This document shows, piece by piece, positions 1-11,599 of a DNA stretch of 34,891 nucleotides. The notes under the pieces are model-generated. The model was not told the DNA's origin. It searched no databases and saw only the letters and a program-made list of their open reading frames with translations. The DNA comes from Paracoccaceae bacterium (GTDB taxonomy: Bacteria; Pseudomonadota; Alphaproteobacteria; Rhodobacterales; Rhodobacteraceae): assembly GCA_020832705.1 (NCBI GenBank), contig JAFIEE010000017.1:1-34891 (forward strand), given 5' to 3'. How positions within the stretch are numbered: the stretch's first letter is position 1; every line of letters begins with the position of its first letter. A program made the position numbers and the translations under genes.

Positions 1-1
1 G

Positions 2-2917
<2,916 letters not shown>

Positions 2918-2959
2918 ACCGGCGCGGCGCAGGTGCTCCGGGCCTGCCTGAAACAACAG

Positions 2960-2988
2960 CCCCCCGCCTCCGGGCGGGGGGCCTTTTT
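2960..2988 (+). terminator. Rho-independent terminator of rpoC
   Basis: A nine-base-pair stem, CCCCCCGCC against GGCGGGGGG with a four-base loop, is followed by CC and five T. It lies 42 bases after the rpoC stop and should end the rpoBC transcript. The remaining 200 bases to the next gene contain a TTGACA at 3075-3080, but I see no convincing -10 box at the right distance. Confidence 0.9.
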
Positions 2989-3196
2989 CGTTCATGCCCG
3001 GGGAAACGGTGGCGGCGGCAGGCTTGCGCCACCCAAAGGGATGCGCGGCTGCCAACAAATGCGGCAGCCAGGCATTGACACCCCCGCCGCAATTGTTTCA
3101 GCTTTGGGCACTTCGGGTTCTTGCGTTTCCAGCGAGAACCCGTCCGCGGTCCAGGGATCCTCTGGAGCGAATGATAAATGACAACAGGAGAAGGCT

Positions 3197-4162
3197 ATGA
3201 CCAAATTCTGGATGGCTGCGGCAGCCACGACCGCGCTGATGGCGGGATCGGCGGCTTATGCCCAGCAGACCTTCATCTCGATCGGCACCGGCGGTGTCAC
3301 CGGCGTTTACTACCCGGCAGGCGGCGCGATCTGCCGTCTGGTCAATCGTGACCGGGCCGAGCACGGGATCCGCTGCGGCGTTGAGTCCACCGGCGGGTCG
3401 ATCTTCAACCTCAACGCGCTGCGCGACGGCGAGCTTGAGTTCGGCATCGTCCAGTCCGACTGGCAGTTCCACTCCTTCAACGGCTCCTCGCAGTTCGAGG
3501 ATCAGGGCCCGCACGAGGAGCTGCGCGCGATCTTCTCGCTGCATCCGGAACCGTTCACGGTTGTGGCCCGCGCGGATGCCGGCATCGCCACCTTCGAGGA
3601 CCTGGAAGGCAAGCGCGTGAACATCGGCAACCCCGGGTCCGGCCAGCGCGCCACGATGGATGTGGTGATGGGCGCCATGGGCTGGACAACCGATGTCTTC
3701 AGCCAGGCCACCGAACTGCCGCCGGGCGAACAGGCGCTGGCGCTCTGCGACAACAACGTCGATGCCATCGTCTACACCGTCGGCCACCCCTCGGGCGCGA
3801 TTCAGGAAGCCACCACCGCCTGCGACACCGTGCTGGTGAATGTGGACAACGACGCCATTCGCGCCCTGGTGGAAGAGCGTGATTACTACCGCATGGCCAC
3901 GATCCCCGGCGGCATGTATCGCGGCACCGACGCGGACGTGACCACCTTTGGTGTCGGCGCGACCTTCGTCAGCAGCACCGATGTCTCGGACGATGTGGCC
4001 TATGCCGTGACCCGCGCCGTCATGTCCGATCTGGACGCGTTCAAGGGCCTGCACCCGGCGCTCGATATCCTCGTGGCCGAGCAGATGGTGACCGACGGCA
4101 ACTCGGCGCCGCTGCACCCGGGCGCCGAGCGCTACTACCGCGAGGTCGGGCTGCTGGAATGA
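3197..4162 (+). CDS. TAXI family TRAP transporter solute-binding protein
   Basis: This is a periplasmic receptor for a TRAP transporter, 321 residues, close to the usual size of the TAXI family. The N-terminus has a Lys followed by a small hydrophobic stretch ending AAYAQQ, a signal peptide probably cut after AYA. The mature protein begins FISIGTGGVTGVYYPAGG, the hallmark start of TAXI proteins, and also carries GGSIFNLNAL and IGNPGSGQRATMDVV. The start is supported by AGGAGAAGG just upstream. TAXI receptors are known to bind glutamate, other dicarboxylates or similar small acids; the ligand cannot be read from the sequence. The permease gene follows 132 bases later, after a hairpin. Confidence 0.93.
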   Translation: MTKFWMAAAATTALMAGSAAYAQQTFISIGTGGVTGVYYPAGGAICRLVNRDRAEHGIRCGVESTGGSIFNLNALRDGELEFGIVQSDWQFHSFNGSSQFEDQGPHEELRAIFSLHPEPFTVVARADAGIATFEDLEGKRVNIGNPGSGQRATMDVVMGAMGWTTDVFSQATELPPGEQALALCDNNVDAIVYTVGHPSGAIQEATTACDTVLVNVDNDAIRALVEERDYYRMATIPGGMYRGTDADVTTFGVGATFVSSTDVSDDVAYAVTRAVMSDLDAFKGLHPALDILVAEQMVTDGNSAPLHPGAERYYREVGLLE

Positions 4163-4191
4163 TGCGCCGCAGCGACTGACAGTGACCGACT

Positions 4192-4222
4192 GGCGGTGCG
4201 CCCACGCGGCGCGCCGCCTTTT
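4192..4222 (+). terminator. Intercistronic hairpin with T tail (likely partial terminator)
   Basis: GGCGGTGCGCC pairs with GGCGCGCCGCC through 11 base pairs, one of them G-U, around a five-base loop, and is followed by TTTT. It sits between the binding-protein gene and the permease gene. Leaky terminators or stabilising hairpins at this place commonly let cells make more receptor than permease; that role is inferred here. Confidence 0.65.
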
Positions 4223-4294
4223 CATGTCAAGGGGCGCCCGCCCCCTGTCGCGCATGGCAGGGGCACGAGGGCCTGACGGAACGGGGGACAGCAC

Positions 4295-6973
4295 ATGGCC
4301 GAGCACGGGAAGCCGCAGGGCAAGGCGTCGGGCGACGCACAGGGCAACGGGCAGGGCAAGTCCTACAGCGACGAAGAGCTGCAGGACCTTCTGGCCAGTT
4401 CCGACACCGGCGGGCGGGCCCCGACAAACCGCTATGTGGCGTTCCTGATTGCCGCGGTGGCGCTGTTCTGGTCCGTGTTCCAGATCTGGATCGCCGATCC
4501 GCAATTCGCGCTGGCGCAGTATATCCCCGGCGTGCGGATCATCGGCCCGGACCAGACCCGGCCCATGCATCTGGCCCTGGCGCTGTTCCTCGCGTTCCTG
4601 GTGTTCCCGGCGTTCAAGGGCAGTCCGCGAAAGTATGTGCCGCTCTATGACTGGGTGCTGGCCATCGCGGCCTTCGGCGTGGCCATGTACATTTTCTGGA
4701 ATGCGCGGGAACTGGCCAGCACGGCGCGGGCCGGGCGACCGACGCAGGAACAGATCTATGTCGGCATCGTGGGTATCGTGCTGCTGCTGGAAGCCTCGCG
4801 CCGGGCGCTGGGTCCGGCGCTGACCATCGTCGGCGGGCTGTTCCTGGCCTACAGCTATTTCGGGCAGGGCTGGCTGATCCCGGAACTGATCGAACACTCG
4901 GGCCGGTCCTTCAACGGCATCGTCAACACGCAATGGCTGTCCACCGAGGGGGTGTTCGGCATCCCGCTGGGCGTGTCCACGGCCTTTGTGTTCCTGTTCG
5001 TCCTGTTCGGGGCATTGCTGGACAAGGCCGGCGCCGGTAATTACTTCATCAAGCTGGCGTTTGCCGGGCTGGGCCATCTGCGCGGCGGCCCGGCGAAGGC
5101 CGCCGTCGTGGGCTCGGGCGCCACCGGCCTGATCTCGGGGTCGTCCATCGCCAATGTGGTCACCACCGGCACCTTCACCATTCCGCTGATGAAGCGCGTA
5201 GGCTTTTCCAGCGAGAAGGCCGGCGCGGTCGAGGTGTCATCCTCGGTCAATGGCCAGATCATGCCGCCGGTCATGGGCGCCGCAGCCTTCCTGATGGTGG
5301 AATTCGTCGGAATTTCCTATCTGGACGTGATCAAGCACGCCTTCATCCCGGCGGTGATCAGCTATATCGCGCTGATCTACATCGTGCATCTGGAAGCGCT
5401 GAAGAACAACATGAAGGCGCTGGGCGAGTCGAAATCGCTCTTGCAGATGTTCCTGAAAGTCGCCATCGGCTTCGTGGTGGCCGGAGCGCTGTTCTATGGC
5501 GCCGTGGCCGGGGTGAACGCCCTGCGCACCTTTGCGCCGGGCATTTCGGGCACGGTGATCGTGCTGGTCTTGCTGGGGCTGTATCTGGCGTGCCTGTGGG
5601 TGGCCGCGCAGCGCGCCGATCTGGAACTGGACAACCCCCATGACAAGAACATCCGCCTGCCGGTGATGAAAGAGGTGTTTCCCACCGGCATTCATTTCCT
5701 GCTGCCCATCGTCGTGCTCGTCTGGTTCCTGATGATCGAACGCCAGTCGCCCGCCAAATCGGCCTATTTCGCAGTGATGACCATGCTGTTCATCATCACC
5801 ACGCAGCGCCCCATCAAGGAACTGATGCGCGGCGGCGCGAACTGGCTGGCAGAGTTTCGCGCGGGTTTCGGCGACCTGCTGGACGGCATGATCGCCGGGG
5901 CGCGCAACATGATCGGCATCGCGGTCGCCACGGGGGCCGCCGGGATCATCGTCGCCACCGTGACACGCACCCCCATCGGCACCGAACTTGCGGGGTTGGT
6001 GGAACTGCTCTCGGGCGGCAACCTGTTCTTCATGCTGCTGCTGGTGGGGCTGTTCTCGCTCATTCTCGGCCTCGGGTTGCCGACGACGGCGAACTATATC
6101 GTCGTCTCCTCGCTCATGGCGACGGTGGTGGTGACGCTGGGCGCGCAGGAGGGGCTTCTGGTGCCGCTGATCGCGGCGCATCTTTTCGTGTTCTATTTCG
6201 GGATCATGGCGGATGTGACACCACCGGTGGGGCTGGCCAGTTTCGCCGCCGCGGCCGTGTCCGGGGGCGATCCCATCCGAACCGGGTTTCAGGCGTTCTT
6301 CTACAGTCTGCGCACGGTGGCGCTGCCGTTCCTGTTCATCTACAACCCGGCGCTGATCCTTTATGGCATCGACCTTGGCACCACCGAGGGCATCTTGCAG
6401 GCGGCGTTCATATTCGTGATCGCGACATTCGCCATGCTGCTGTTTGCCGCTGCCACGCAGGGCTATTTCCTGGCCCGCTCGCGCTGGTGGGAATCGGCGG
6501 CGCTGCTGCTGGTGGCCTTCACGCTGTTCGTGCCCAACTTCTGGCTCAACCGCGTGCAGCCCGAGTTCGAGCGCCTGCCCGCCACCCAGTTCGAGGAGGT
6601 TCTGCAGACCGCCGAGGCTGGCGATGCGCTGCGGATCGAGGTGCAGGGTCCGGATTTTGTCAGCGGCGACATGCGCAGCCTGACCCTGATGATCGATGTG
6701 CCCGACACCGCGCCCGAGGCACGACTGGACGCCACCGGCCTGTGGCTCATGCCGGATGGCGATCAGGTGGCCATGGACGAACCGATGTTCGGCACGCCCT
6801 ATCAGGACGACCTGTCGGACTTCGACTTCTACGGCGCCGAGCCGGTGATCCTGGCCAACGTGCAGCGCCCTGCCGACCGGATGCCCGAGCAGATCTTCTT
6901 CATCCCCGCGCTGCTGCTGCTGGGGCTGGTGATCCTGTTCCAGCGCCGCCGTCAGACCCAACCCGCCTTCTGA
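4295..6973 (+). CDS. Fused TRAP transporter permease (DctQM type) with C-terminal DUF3394-like domain
   Basis: This is an inner-membrane permease of 892 residues in which the small and large TRAP subunits are fused, as usual for TAXI systems. A hydrophilic Gly/Gln-rich leader of about 40 residues precedes the first membrane segments. The DctM-like core shows GSGATGLISGSSIANVVTTG and GLGLPTTANYIVVSS, typical of the family's substrate and sodium sites. The last 165 residues (from about 727) hold a membrane segment, a soluble acidic domain of about 115 residues and a final membrane segment ending RRRQTQPAF. This matches the DUF3394 tail known from such permeases; its function is unknown. The ATG at 4295 follows GGGGGA. 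The stress-protein gene starts 12 bases after the stop. Confidence 0.93.
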   Translation: MAEHGKPQGKASGDAQGNGQGKSYSDEELQDLLASSDTGGRAPTNRYVAFLIAAVALFWSVFQIWIADPQFALAQYIPGVRIIGPDQTRPMHLALALFLAFLVFPAFKGSPRKYVPLYDWVLAIAAFGVAMYIFWNARELASTARAGRPTQEQIYVGIVGIVLLLEASRRALGPALTIVGGLFLAYSYFGQGWLIPELIEHSGRSFNGIVNTQWLSTEGVFGIPLGVSTAFVFLFVLFGALLDKAGAGNYFIKLAFAGLGHLRGGPAKAAVVGSGATGLISGSSIANVVTTGTFTIPLMKRVGFSSEKAGAVEVSSSVNGQIMPPVMGAAAFLMVEFVGISYLDVIKHAFIPAVISYIALIYIVHLEALKNNMKALGESKSLLQMFLKVAIGFVVAGALFYGAVAGVNALRTFAPGISGTVIVLVLLGLYLACLWVAAQRADLELDNPHDKNIRLPVMKEVFPTGIHFLLPIVVLVWFLMIERQSPAKSAYFAVMTMLFIITTQRPIKELMRGGANWLAEFRAGFGDLLDGMIAGARNMIGIAVATGAAGIIVATVTRTPIGTELAGLVELLSGGNLFFMLLLVGLFSLILGLGLPTTANYIVVSSLMATVVVTLGAQEGLLVPLIAAHLFVFYFGIMADVTPPVGLASFAAAAVSGGDPIRTGFQAFFYSLRTVALPFLFIYNPALILYGIDLGTTEGILQAAFIFVIATFAMLLFAAATQGYFLARSRWWESAALLLVAFTLFVPNFWLNRVQPEFERLPATQFEEVLQTAEAGDALRIEVQGPDFVSGDMRSLTLMIDVPDTAPEARLDATGLWLMPDGDQVAMDEPMFGTPYQDDLSDFDFYGAEPVILANVQRPADRMPEQIFFIPALLLLGLVILFQRRRQTQPAF

Positions 6974-6985
6974 GGAGTCGCCCCG

Positions 6986-7411
6986 ATGGCCCGCACCATC
7001 CTTCTGCCGATCGACCTGTCCGACCCGCACAGTTGGGAGCATTCACTGCCCGAGGCGCTGAAACTCCTTGCCCCGGAGGGCGCACTGCATGTGGTCAGCG
7101 TGCTGCCGGATTTCGGGCTGGCGCAGGTCAGCACCTTCTTTGGCCGCGACTTCGAGAAAAAGGCGCTGCACGAGTTCGGCGAACGGCTGGGCGAATGGGT
7201 CGGCGCCAATGTCCCCGATGGGGTCGAGGTGCACCCCCATGTGCTGCACGGCACGATCTATGACGAGATCCTGCGTGCGGCGGACAAGCTCAACGTGGAT
7301 GTGATCGTCATGGGCTCGCACCGACCGGTGTTGCAGGATTATCTGCTGGGGCCGAACGCGGCGCGGGTGGTGCGCCATGCCCGCTGCTCGGTTTATGTCG
7401 TGCGGGGGTAA
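6986..7411 (+). CDS. Universal stress protein family (UspA-like), TRAP-linked
   Basis: A single-domain UspA-like protein of 141 residues, normal for the family. It begins MARTILLPIDLSDP and ends ARVVRHARCSVYVVRG, the usual first and last strands. The nucleotide-binding loop, usually G-2x-G-9x-G-S/T, reads GSHRPVLQDYLLGP: the second glycine is missing and the last Ser/Thr is Pro, so ATP binding is doubtful. The gene lies 12 bases after the TRAP permease and 4 bases before the aminotransferase, with GAGG as ribosome site, so it is surely cotranscribed. A UspA protein (TeaD) is encoded with the ectoine TRAP transporter of Halomonas and modulates uptake; a similar role here is inferred. Confidence 0.9.
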   Translation: MARTILLPIDLSDPHSWEHSLPEALKLLAPEGALHVVSVLPDFGLAQVSTFFGRDFEKKALHEFGERLGEWVGANVPDGVEVHPHVLHGTIYDEILRAADKLNVDVIVMGSHRPVLQDYLLGPNAARVVRHARCSVYVVRG

Positions 7412-7415
7412 GACA

Positions 7416-8744
7416 ATGGCGGGGCATGTCTTCGGACGGTCAACGAAGGGCCGGTTGCCACGAGCGGTTGCGGGCGATGGCTGCTATATCATCGACGCGG
7501 GCGGCAAGCGCTATCTGGATGGTTCGGGCGGGGCGGCGGTGTCCTGCCTGGGCCATTCCGACCCGGATATTCGCGCCGCGCTGCATGCGCAACTGGACCA
7601 GTTGGCGTTCGCCCATACCGGCTTCTTCACCACCGACGCGGCCGAAGCGCTGGCCGATGCGCTGGTGGCCGGGGCGCCCGAGGGGATCGACCGCGTCTAT
7701 CTGGTCTCGGGCGGGTCCGAGGCGGTCGAGGCCGCGCTGAAACTCGCGCGGCAGTACTTCATGGAGATCGGCCAGCCGCAGCGCCACCGGGTCATCGCCC
7801 GGCGGCAAAGCTATCACGGCAACACGCTGGGCGCGCTGGCCGCCGGGGGCAATGCCTGGCGCCGGGCGCAATTTGCACCGCTGCTGGCGGAAACCAGCCA
7901 TATCGCGCCCTGCTATGAATACCGCGACCGCGCACCAGGCGAGAGTGTCGGGGATTACGGGCTGCGCGTGGCCGATGAGCTGGAGGCCGAATTGCAGCGG
8001 CTGGGGCCGGAAACGGTCATGGCCTTCGTGGCCGAACCTGTGGTGGGCGCCACCAGCGGCGCGGTCCCGGCGGTGCCGGGCTATCTGCGGCGCATCCGCG
8101 AAATCTGCGACCGCCACGGCGTCCTGCTGATCCTGGACGAGGTCATGTGCGGGATGGGCCGGACCGGACACCTCTTCGCCTGCCTCGAGGACGGCGTGGC
8201 CCCTGACATGCTGACCATCGCCAAGGGGCTGGGCGCGGGCTATCAGCCCATCGGCGCGCTGCTGACCAGCGCGGCGATCTATGACGCCATCGACGCGGGC
8301 ACCGGGTTCTTCCAGCACGGCCACACCTACATGGGTCACGCCATGGCCGCCGCCGGGGCGGGTGCAGTGCTGCGCGCCATCGATGAGCGGGGGCTGCTGG
8401 CGCGGGTCCAGGCCATGGGCGCACGGCTGGACACCGCCCTGCACGAACGCTTCGGCCAGCACCCCCATGTCGGCGATATCCGGGGGCGCGGGCTGTTCCG
8501 GGGGCTGGAACTTGTGGCCGACCGCGAGAGCAAGGCCCCCTTCGATCCGGGCCGCAAGCTGCACGCCCGGGTCAAGGCGGCGGCGATGCAGGCGGGGCTG
8601 ATCTGCTATCCGATGGGCGGGACCATCGACGGGCAGCACGGCGACCATATCCTGCTGGCGCCCCCGTTCATCATCACCGAGGACCAGATCGCCGAGTTGA
8701 CCGACAAGCTGGGCACGGCGCTGGATCAGGCGCTGGCGGCGTGA
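7416..8744 (+). CDS. Class III PLP-dependent aminotransferase
   Basis: A fold-type I, class III aminotransferase of 442 residues, cytosolic, expected to move an amino group from an omega- or alpha-amino compound to a keto acid. The PLP-phosphate loop SGGSEAVEAALK is at about 98-109, the pyridine-nitrogen Asp is D241 in LILDEVMCGMGRTG, and the Schiff-base Lys is K270 in TIAKGLGAGYQPIGA. The frame is open further upstream, but the ATG at 7416, four bases after the preceding stop, gives the normal start (MAGHVFGRS). The substrate is not evident; location in the TRAP operon suggests it handles the imported amine or amino acid, or its product. Annotated relatives include beta-alanine, taurine and diamino-acid enzymes. 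Confidence 0.9.
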   Translation: MAGHVFGRSTKGRLPRAVAGDGCYIIDAGGKRYLDGSGGAAVSCLGHSDPDIRAALHAQLDQLAFAHTGFFTTDAAEALADALVAGAPEGIDRVYLVSGGSEAVEAALKLARQYFMEIGQPQRHRVIARRQSYHGNTLGALAAGGNAWRRAQFAPLLAETSHIAPCYEYRDRAPGESVGDYGLRVADELEAELQRLGPETVMAFVAEPVVGATSGAVPAVPGYLRRIREICDRHGVLLILDEVMCGMGRTGHLFACLEDGVAPDMLTIAKGLGAGYQPIGALLTSAAIYDAIDAGTGFFQHGHTYMGHAMAAAGAGAVLRAIDERGLLARVQAMGARLDTALHERFGQHPHVGDIRGRGLFRGLELVADRESKAPFDPGRKLHARVKAAAMQAGLICYPMGGTIDGQHGDHILLAPPFIITEDQIAELTDKLGTALDQALAA

Positions 8745-8802
8745 TGCCCGCGGTTCCCGCTTGACCCTGCGGGCCGCTTCGCATACCTGAACGCATCGGC
8801 AA

Positions 8803-8833
8803 GGCCCCGGATTCGTCCGGGGCCACGATTTTT
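8803..8833 (+). terminator. Rho-independent terminator after the aminotransferase / in the rplB leader
   Basis: A perfect nine-base-pair stem, GGCCCCGGA against TCCGGGGCC, closed by a TTCG tetraloop, is followed by ACGATTTTT. It should end the TRAP operon transcript. A weak promoter-like pair (TTGACC at 8761-8766, 17 bases, TACCTG at 8784-8789) lies directly before it, so it may alternatively act as an attenuator in an rplB leader. A second small hairpin, GGACCT/AGGTCC, lies at 8877-8892. Confidence 0.85.
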
Positions 8834-8915
8834 GCACGCTCAGGCGCAGGATCGCACTGCCGGAGAAATCGAAACCGGACCTTCGCAGGTCCAGAGCTGA
8901 CGGAAGACAGAAAGC

Positions 8916-9755
8916 ATGGCACTCAAGTCGTACAAGCCGACGACGCCAGGCCAGCGTGGGCTGGTGCTGATCGACCGTTCGGAGCTTTGGAAAGGGCGCC
9001 CGGTCAAATCCCTCACCGAGGGGTTGACCAAGAAGGGCGGCCGGAACAACACCGGACGGATCACCGCACGCCGCATCGGCGGTGGCGCGAAGCGTCTGTA
9101 TCGAATCGTGGATTTCAAGCGCAACAAGCTTGATGTTCCGGCCACCGTGGAGCGGATCGAATACGACCCGAACCGCACCGCCTTCATCGCGCTGATCCAG
9201 TATGGCGATGGCGAACAGGCCTATATCCTGGCGCCGCAGCGCCTGGCCGTGGGCGATCAGGTTGTCGCGGGCGCCAAGGTGGACGTGAAGCCGGGCAACG
9301 CGATGCCGTTCTCGGGCATGCCCATCGGCACGATTGTCCACAACGTCGAGATGAAGCCCGGCAAGGGTGGCCAGATCGCGCGCTCGGCCGGGACCTATGC
9401 ACAGTTCGTCGGCCGGGACGGCGGTTACGCGCAGATCCGCCTGTCCTCGGGCGAATTGCGGCTCGTCCGGCAGGAATGCATGGCCACCGTGGGCGCGGTG
9501 TCGAACCCCGACAACAGCAACCAGAACCTCGGCAAGGCCGGGCGCAAGCGCAACATGGGCAAGCGCCCGTCGGTGCGCGGCGTGGCCATGAACCCGATCG
9601 ACCACCCCCACGGCGGCGGCGAAGGCCGCACCTCGGGCGGTCGCACGCCGGTCACGCCCTGGGGCAAGGACACCAAGGGCCGCCGCACGCGGTCGAACAA
9701 GGCGACGGACAAGCTGATCCTCCGTTCGCGCCACGCACGCAAGAAGGGCCGCTAA
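8916..9755 (+). CDS. rplB: 50S ribosomal protein L2
   Basis: L2 binds 23S rRNA near the peptidyl-transferase centre and bridges the subunits. The 279 residues match the family length. The conserved loop [16 protein letters not shown] is at residues 225-240, with H230 equivalent to the His known to matter for peptide-bond formation in E. coli L2. The C-terminus ends in the usual basic tail. This is the first gene of the r-protein run here; the genes that normally precede it (rpsJ, rplC, rplD, rplW) are absent, and an aminotransferase gene lies upstream instead. rpsS follows after three bases. Confidence 0.98.
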   Translation: MALKSYKPTTPGQRGLVLIDRSELWKGRPVKSLTEGLTKKGGRNNTGRITARRIGGGAKRLYRIVDFKRNKLDVPATVERIEYDPNRTAFIALIQYGDGEQAYILAPQRLAVGDQVVAGAKVDVKPGNAMPFSGMPIGTIVHNVEMKPGKGGQIARSAGTYAQFVGRDGGYAQIRLSSGELRLVRQECMATVGAVSNPDNSNQNLGKAGRKRNMGKRPSVRGVAMNPIDHPHGGGEGRTSGGRTPVTPWGKDTKGRRTRSNKATDKLILRSRHARKKGR

Positions 9756-9758
9756 CAC

Positions 9759-10037
9759 ATGGCACGTTCAGTCTGGAAAGGCCCCTTCGTCGATGCCTAC
9801 GTCCTGAAGAAGGCGGAAAAGGCGCGCGAATCGGGGCGCAACGAAGTCATCAAGATCTGGTCGCGCCGCTCGACCATCCTGCCGCAGTTCGTGGGGCTGA
9901 CCTTCGGCGTCTACAACGGCAAGAAACACATCCCCGTCAACGTGTCCGAAGACATGATCGGCCAGAAGTTCGGGGAGTATTCGCCGACGCGGACCTATTA
10001 CGGCCACGCCGCCGACAAGAAAGCGAAGAGGAAATAA
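9759..10037 (+). CDS. rpsS: 30S ribosomal protein S19
   Basis: S19 sits in the head of the 30S subunit next to S13 and contacts tRNA at the A site. The 92 residues begin [18 protein letters not shown] and contain [21 protein letters not shown] (read as two short conserved strands) and [22 protein letters not shown], all standard for the family. Three bases separate it from both rplB and rplV, so translation is probably coupled across the three genes. Confidence 0.97.
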   Translation: MARSVWKGPFVDAYVLKKAEKARESGRNEVIKIWSRRSTILPQFVGLTFGVYNGKKHIPVNVSEDMIGQKFGEYSPTRTYYGHAADKKAKRK

Positions 10038-10040
10038 GCC

Positions 10041-10421
10041 ATGGGTAAGGACAACAATCCGCGCCGCGTGGCCGAAAACGAGGCGATGGCCAAGTCGCGC
10101 ATGCTGCGCACCAGCCCGCAGAAGCTCAACCTCGTCGCGGCCATGATCCGCGGGAAGCCCGTCAACAAGGCGCTGACCGATCTGACGTTTTCCAAGAAGC
10201 GGATAGCGGGCGACGTGAAGAAGTGCCTGCAATCGGCCATCGCCAACGCCGAGAACAACCACGGTCTGGACGTGGACGAACTGGTCGTGGCCGAGGCCTG
10301 GGTCGGCAAGAACCTGGTCATGAAGCGGGGCCGCCCCCGGGCGCGCGGCCGCTTCGGCCGTATCCTGAAGCCGTTTTCGGAACTGACCATCAAGGTTCGC
10401 CAGGTCGAGGAGCAAGCATAA
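10041..10421 (+). CDS. rplV: 50S ribosomal protein L22
   Basis: L22 lines the peptide exit tunnel with its long beta hairpin. The protein has 126 residues, a little longer than the 110 of E. coli because of an extra N-terminal stretch ([20 protein letters not shown]) common in alphaproteobacteria. The tunnel hairpin is the segment [18 protein letters not shown] near residues 94-111; no macrolide-resistance-type deletion is visible there. The stop codon shares one base with the start of rpsC. Confidence 0.97.
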   Translation: MGKDNNPRRVAENEAMAKSRMLRTSPQKLNLVAAMIRGKPVNKALTDLTFSKKRIAGDVKKCLQSAIANAENNHGLDVDELVVAEAWVGKNLVMKRGRPRARGRFGRILKPFSELTIKVRQVEEQA

Positions 10422-11122
10422 TGGGTCAGAAGGTCAATCCGATCGGCATGCGCCTGCAGGTCAACCGCACCTGGGACAGCCGCTGGTTCGCCGATGACAA
10501 GGATTACGGAAACCTCCTGCTGGAGGACCTGAAAATCCGCGATTTCATCCACGAAGAGTGCAAGCAGGCCGGCGTCAGCCGCGTCATCATCGAACGCCCG
10601 CACAAGAAGTGCCGCGTGACCATCCACACGGCGCGTCCGGGGGTGATCATCGGCAAGAAGGGCGCCGATATCGAAACCCTGCGCAAGAAGCTGGCGAATT
10701 TCACCGACAGCGACCTGCACCTCAACATCGTCGAGGTGCGCAAGCCCGAACTCGATGCGCAACTGGTGGCCGAGTCGATCGCCCAGCAGCTTGAGCGCCG
10801 GGTCAGCTTCCGCCGCGCCATGAAGCGGGCGGTGCAGAACGCCATGCGGCTGGGCGCACTGGGCATCCGTGTCAATGTCTCGGGCCGTCTGGGCGGGGCC
10901 GAGATCGCGCGCACCGAATGGTACCGCGAGGGCCGCGTGCCGCTGCACACCCTGCGCGCCGACATCGATTACGCCAACGCCGAGGCCAAGACCGCCTACG
11001 GGATCATCGGGATCAAGGTCTGGATCTTCAAGGGCGAGATCATGGAACATGATCCGCAGGCGCGCGACCGTCGGCATCAGGAACTGCAGGACTCGGGCGG
11101 CGCCTCGCGTCCGCGCCGCTGA
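10421..11122 (+). CDS. rpsC: 30S ribosomal protein S3
   Basis: S3 forms part of the mRNA entry channel and helicase ring of the 30S subunit. The start is the ATG that overlaps the rplV stop (TAATG), giving 233 residues; the frame is open upstream, but [12 protein letters not shown] is the invariant start of the family. The type II KH domain is visible with its GKKG loop in [19 protein letters not shown]. The C-terminal domain includes [30 protein letters not shown] as two adjoining conserved pieces. rplP follows after 21 bases. Confidence 0.97.
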   Translation: MGQKVNPIGMRLQVNRTWDSRWFADDKDYGNLLLEDLKIRDFIHEECKQAGVSRVIIERPHKKCRVTIHTARPGVIIGKKGADIETLRKKLANFTDSDLHLNIVEVRKPELDAQLVAESIAQQLERRVSFRRAMKRAVQNAMRLGALGIRVNVSGRLGGAEIARTEWYREGRVPLHTLRADIDYANAEAKTAYGIIGIKVWIFKGEIMEHDPQARDRRHQELQDSGGASRPRR

Positions 11123-11143
11123 TCCCGCGACAGGAGAGAAAAG

Positions 11144-11557
11144 ATGCTGCAACCGAAACGGACCAAGTTCCGCAAACAGCACAAGGGCCGCATCCGGGGC
11201 GAGGCGAAGGGCGGGTTTGACCTGAACTTCGGCAGCTACGGCCTGAAAGCCACCGAACCCGAGCGGATCACCGCCCGGCAGATCGAAGCCGCCCGCCGGG
11301 CCATGACGCGCCACATGAAGCGTCAGGGCCGGGTGTGGATCCGCATCTTCCCGGATGTGCCCGTGTCGTCCAAACCGACCGAGGTGCGGATGGGCAAGGG
11401 CAAGGGCTCGGTCGATTTCTGGGCCGCCAAGGTCAAGCCCGGCCGGGTGATGTTCGAAATCGACGGCGTGAATGACGCCATCGCCCGCGAGGCCCTGCGC
11501 CTGGCTGCGATGAAGCTGCCGATCAAGACCCGGGTTGTGGTCCGCGAGGACTGGTAA
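11144..11557 (+). CDS. rplP: 50S ribosomal protein L16
   Basis: L16 organises the A-site tRNA region of the 50S subunit. The 137 residues begin [16 protein letters not shown] and include the conserved [16 protein letters not shown] and [18 protein letters not shown] segments. AGGAGAG lies eight bases before the ATG. Unlike in many bacteria, rpmC does not follow at once: a 164-base gap with a hairpin and a promoter-like sequence comes next. Confidence 0.97.
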   Translation: MLQPKRTKFRKQHKGRIRGEAKGGFDLNFGSYGLKATEPERITARQIEAARRAMTRHMKRQGRVWIRIFPDVPVSSKPTEVRMGKGKGSVDFWAAKVKPGRVMFEIDGVNDAIAREALRLAAMKLPIKTRVVVREDW

Positions 11558-11567
11558 GACATCGGGC

Positions 11568-11591
11568 GGGGCGGTCCACAGGGCCCGCCCC
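11568..11591 (+). other. Hairpin after rplP (weak terminator or attenuator)
   Basis: GGGGCGG pairs with CCGCCCC around a ten-base loop, 10 bases after the rplP stop, followed by GTCTTCG. The T content after the stem is low, so termination is probably partial. It may mark a processing or stability site inside the r-protein transcript. Confidence 0.5.
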
Positions 11592-11599
11592 GTCTTCGC

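Noticed and set aside
3075-3103. TTGACA before the TAXI receptor gene as a promoter
   Set aside because: No acceptable -10 hexamer at 16-19 bases; the real promoter could not be placed.
3098-5077. A 659-codon minus-strand frame opposite the TAXI receptor and permease start
   Set aside because: Both + strand genes have strong family evidence; the reverse frame spans both and has no independent support.
5237-7042. A 601-codon minus-strand frame opposite the TRAP permease
   Set aside because: Its His/Gln/Arg-rich product is the complement of membrane-protein codons; no family features.
7440-9758. A 772-codon minus-strand frame opposite the aminotransferase and rplB
   Set aside because: It runs through a terminator and the well-supported rplB gene; shadow of GC-rich codons.
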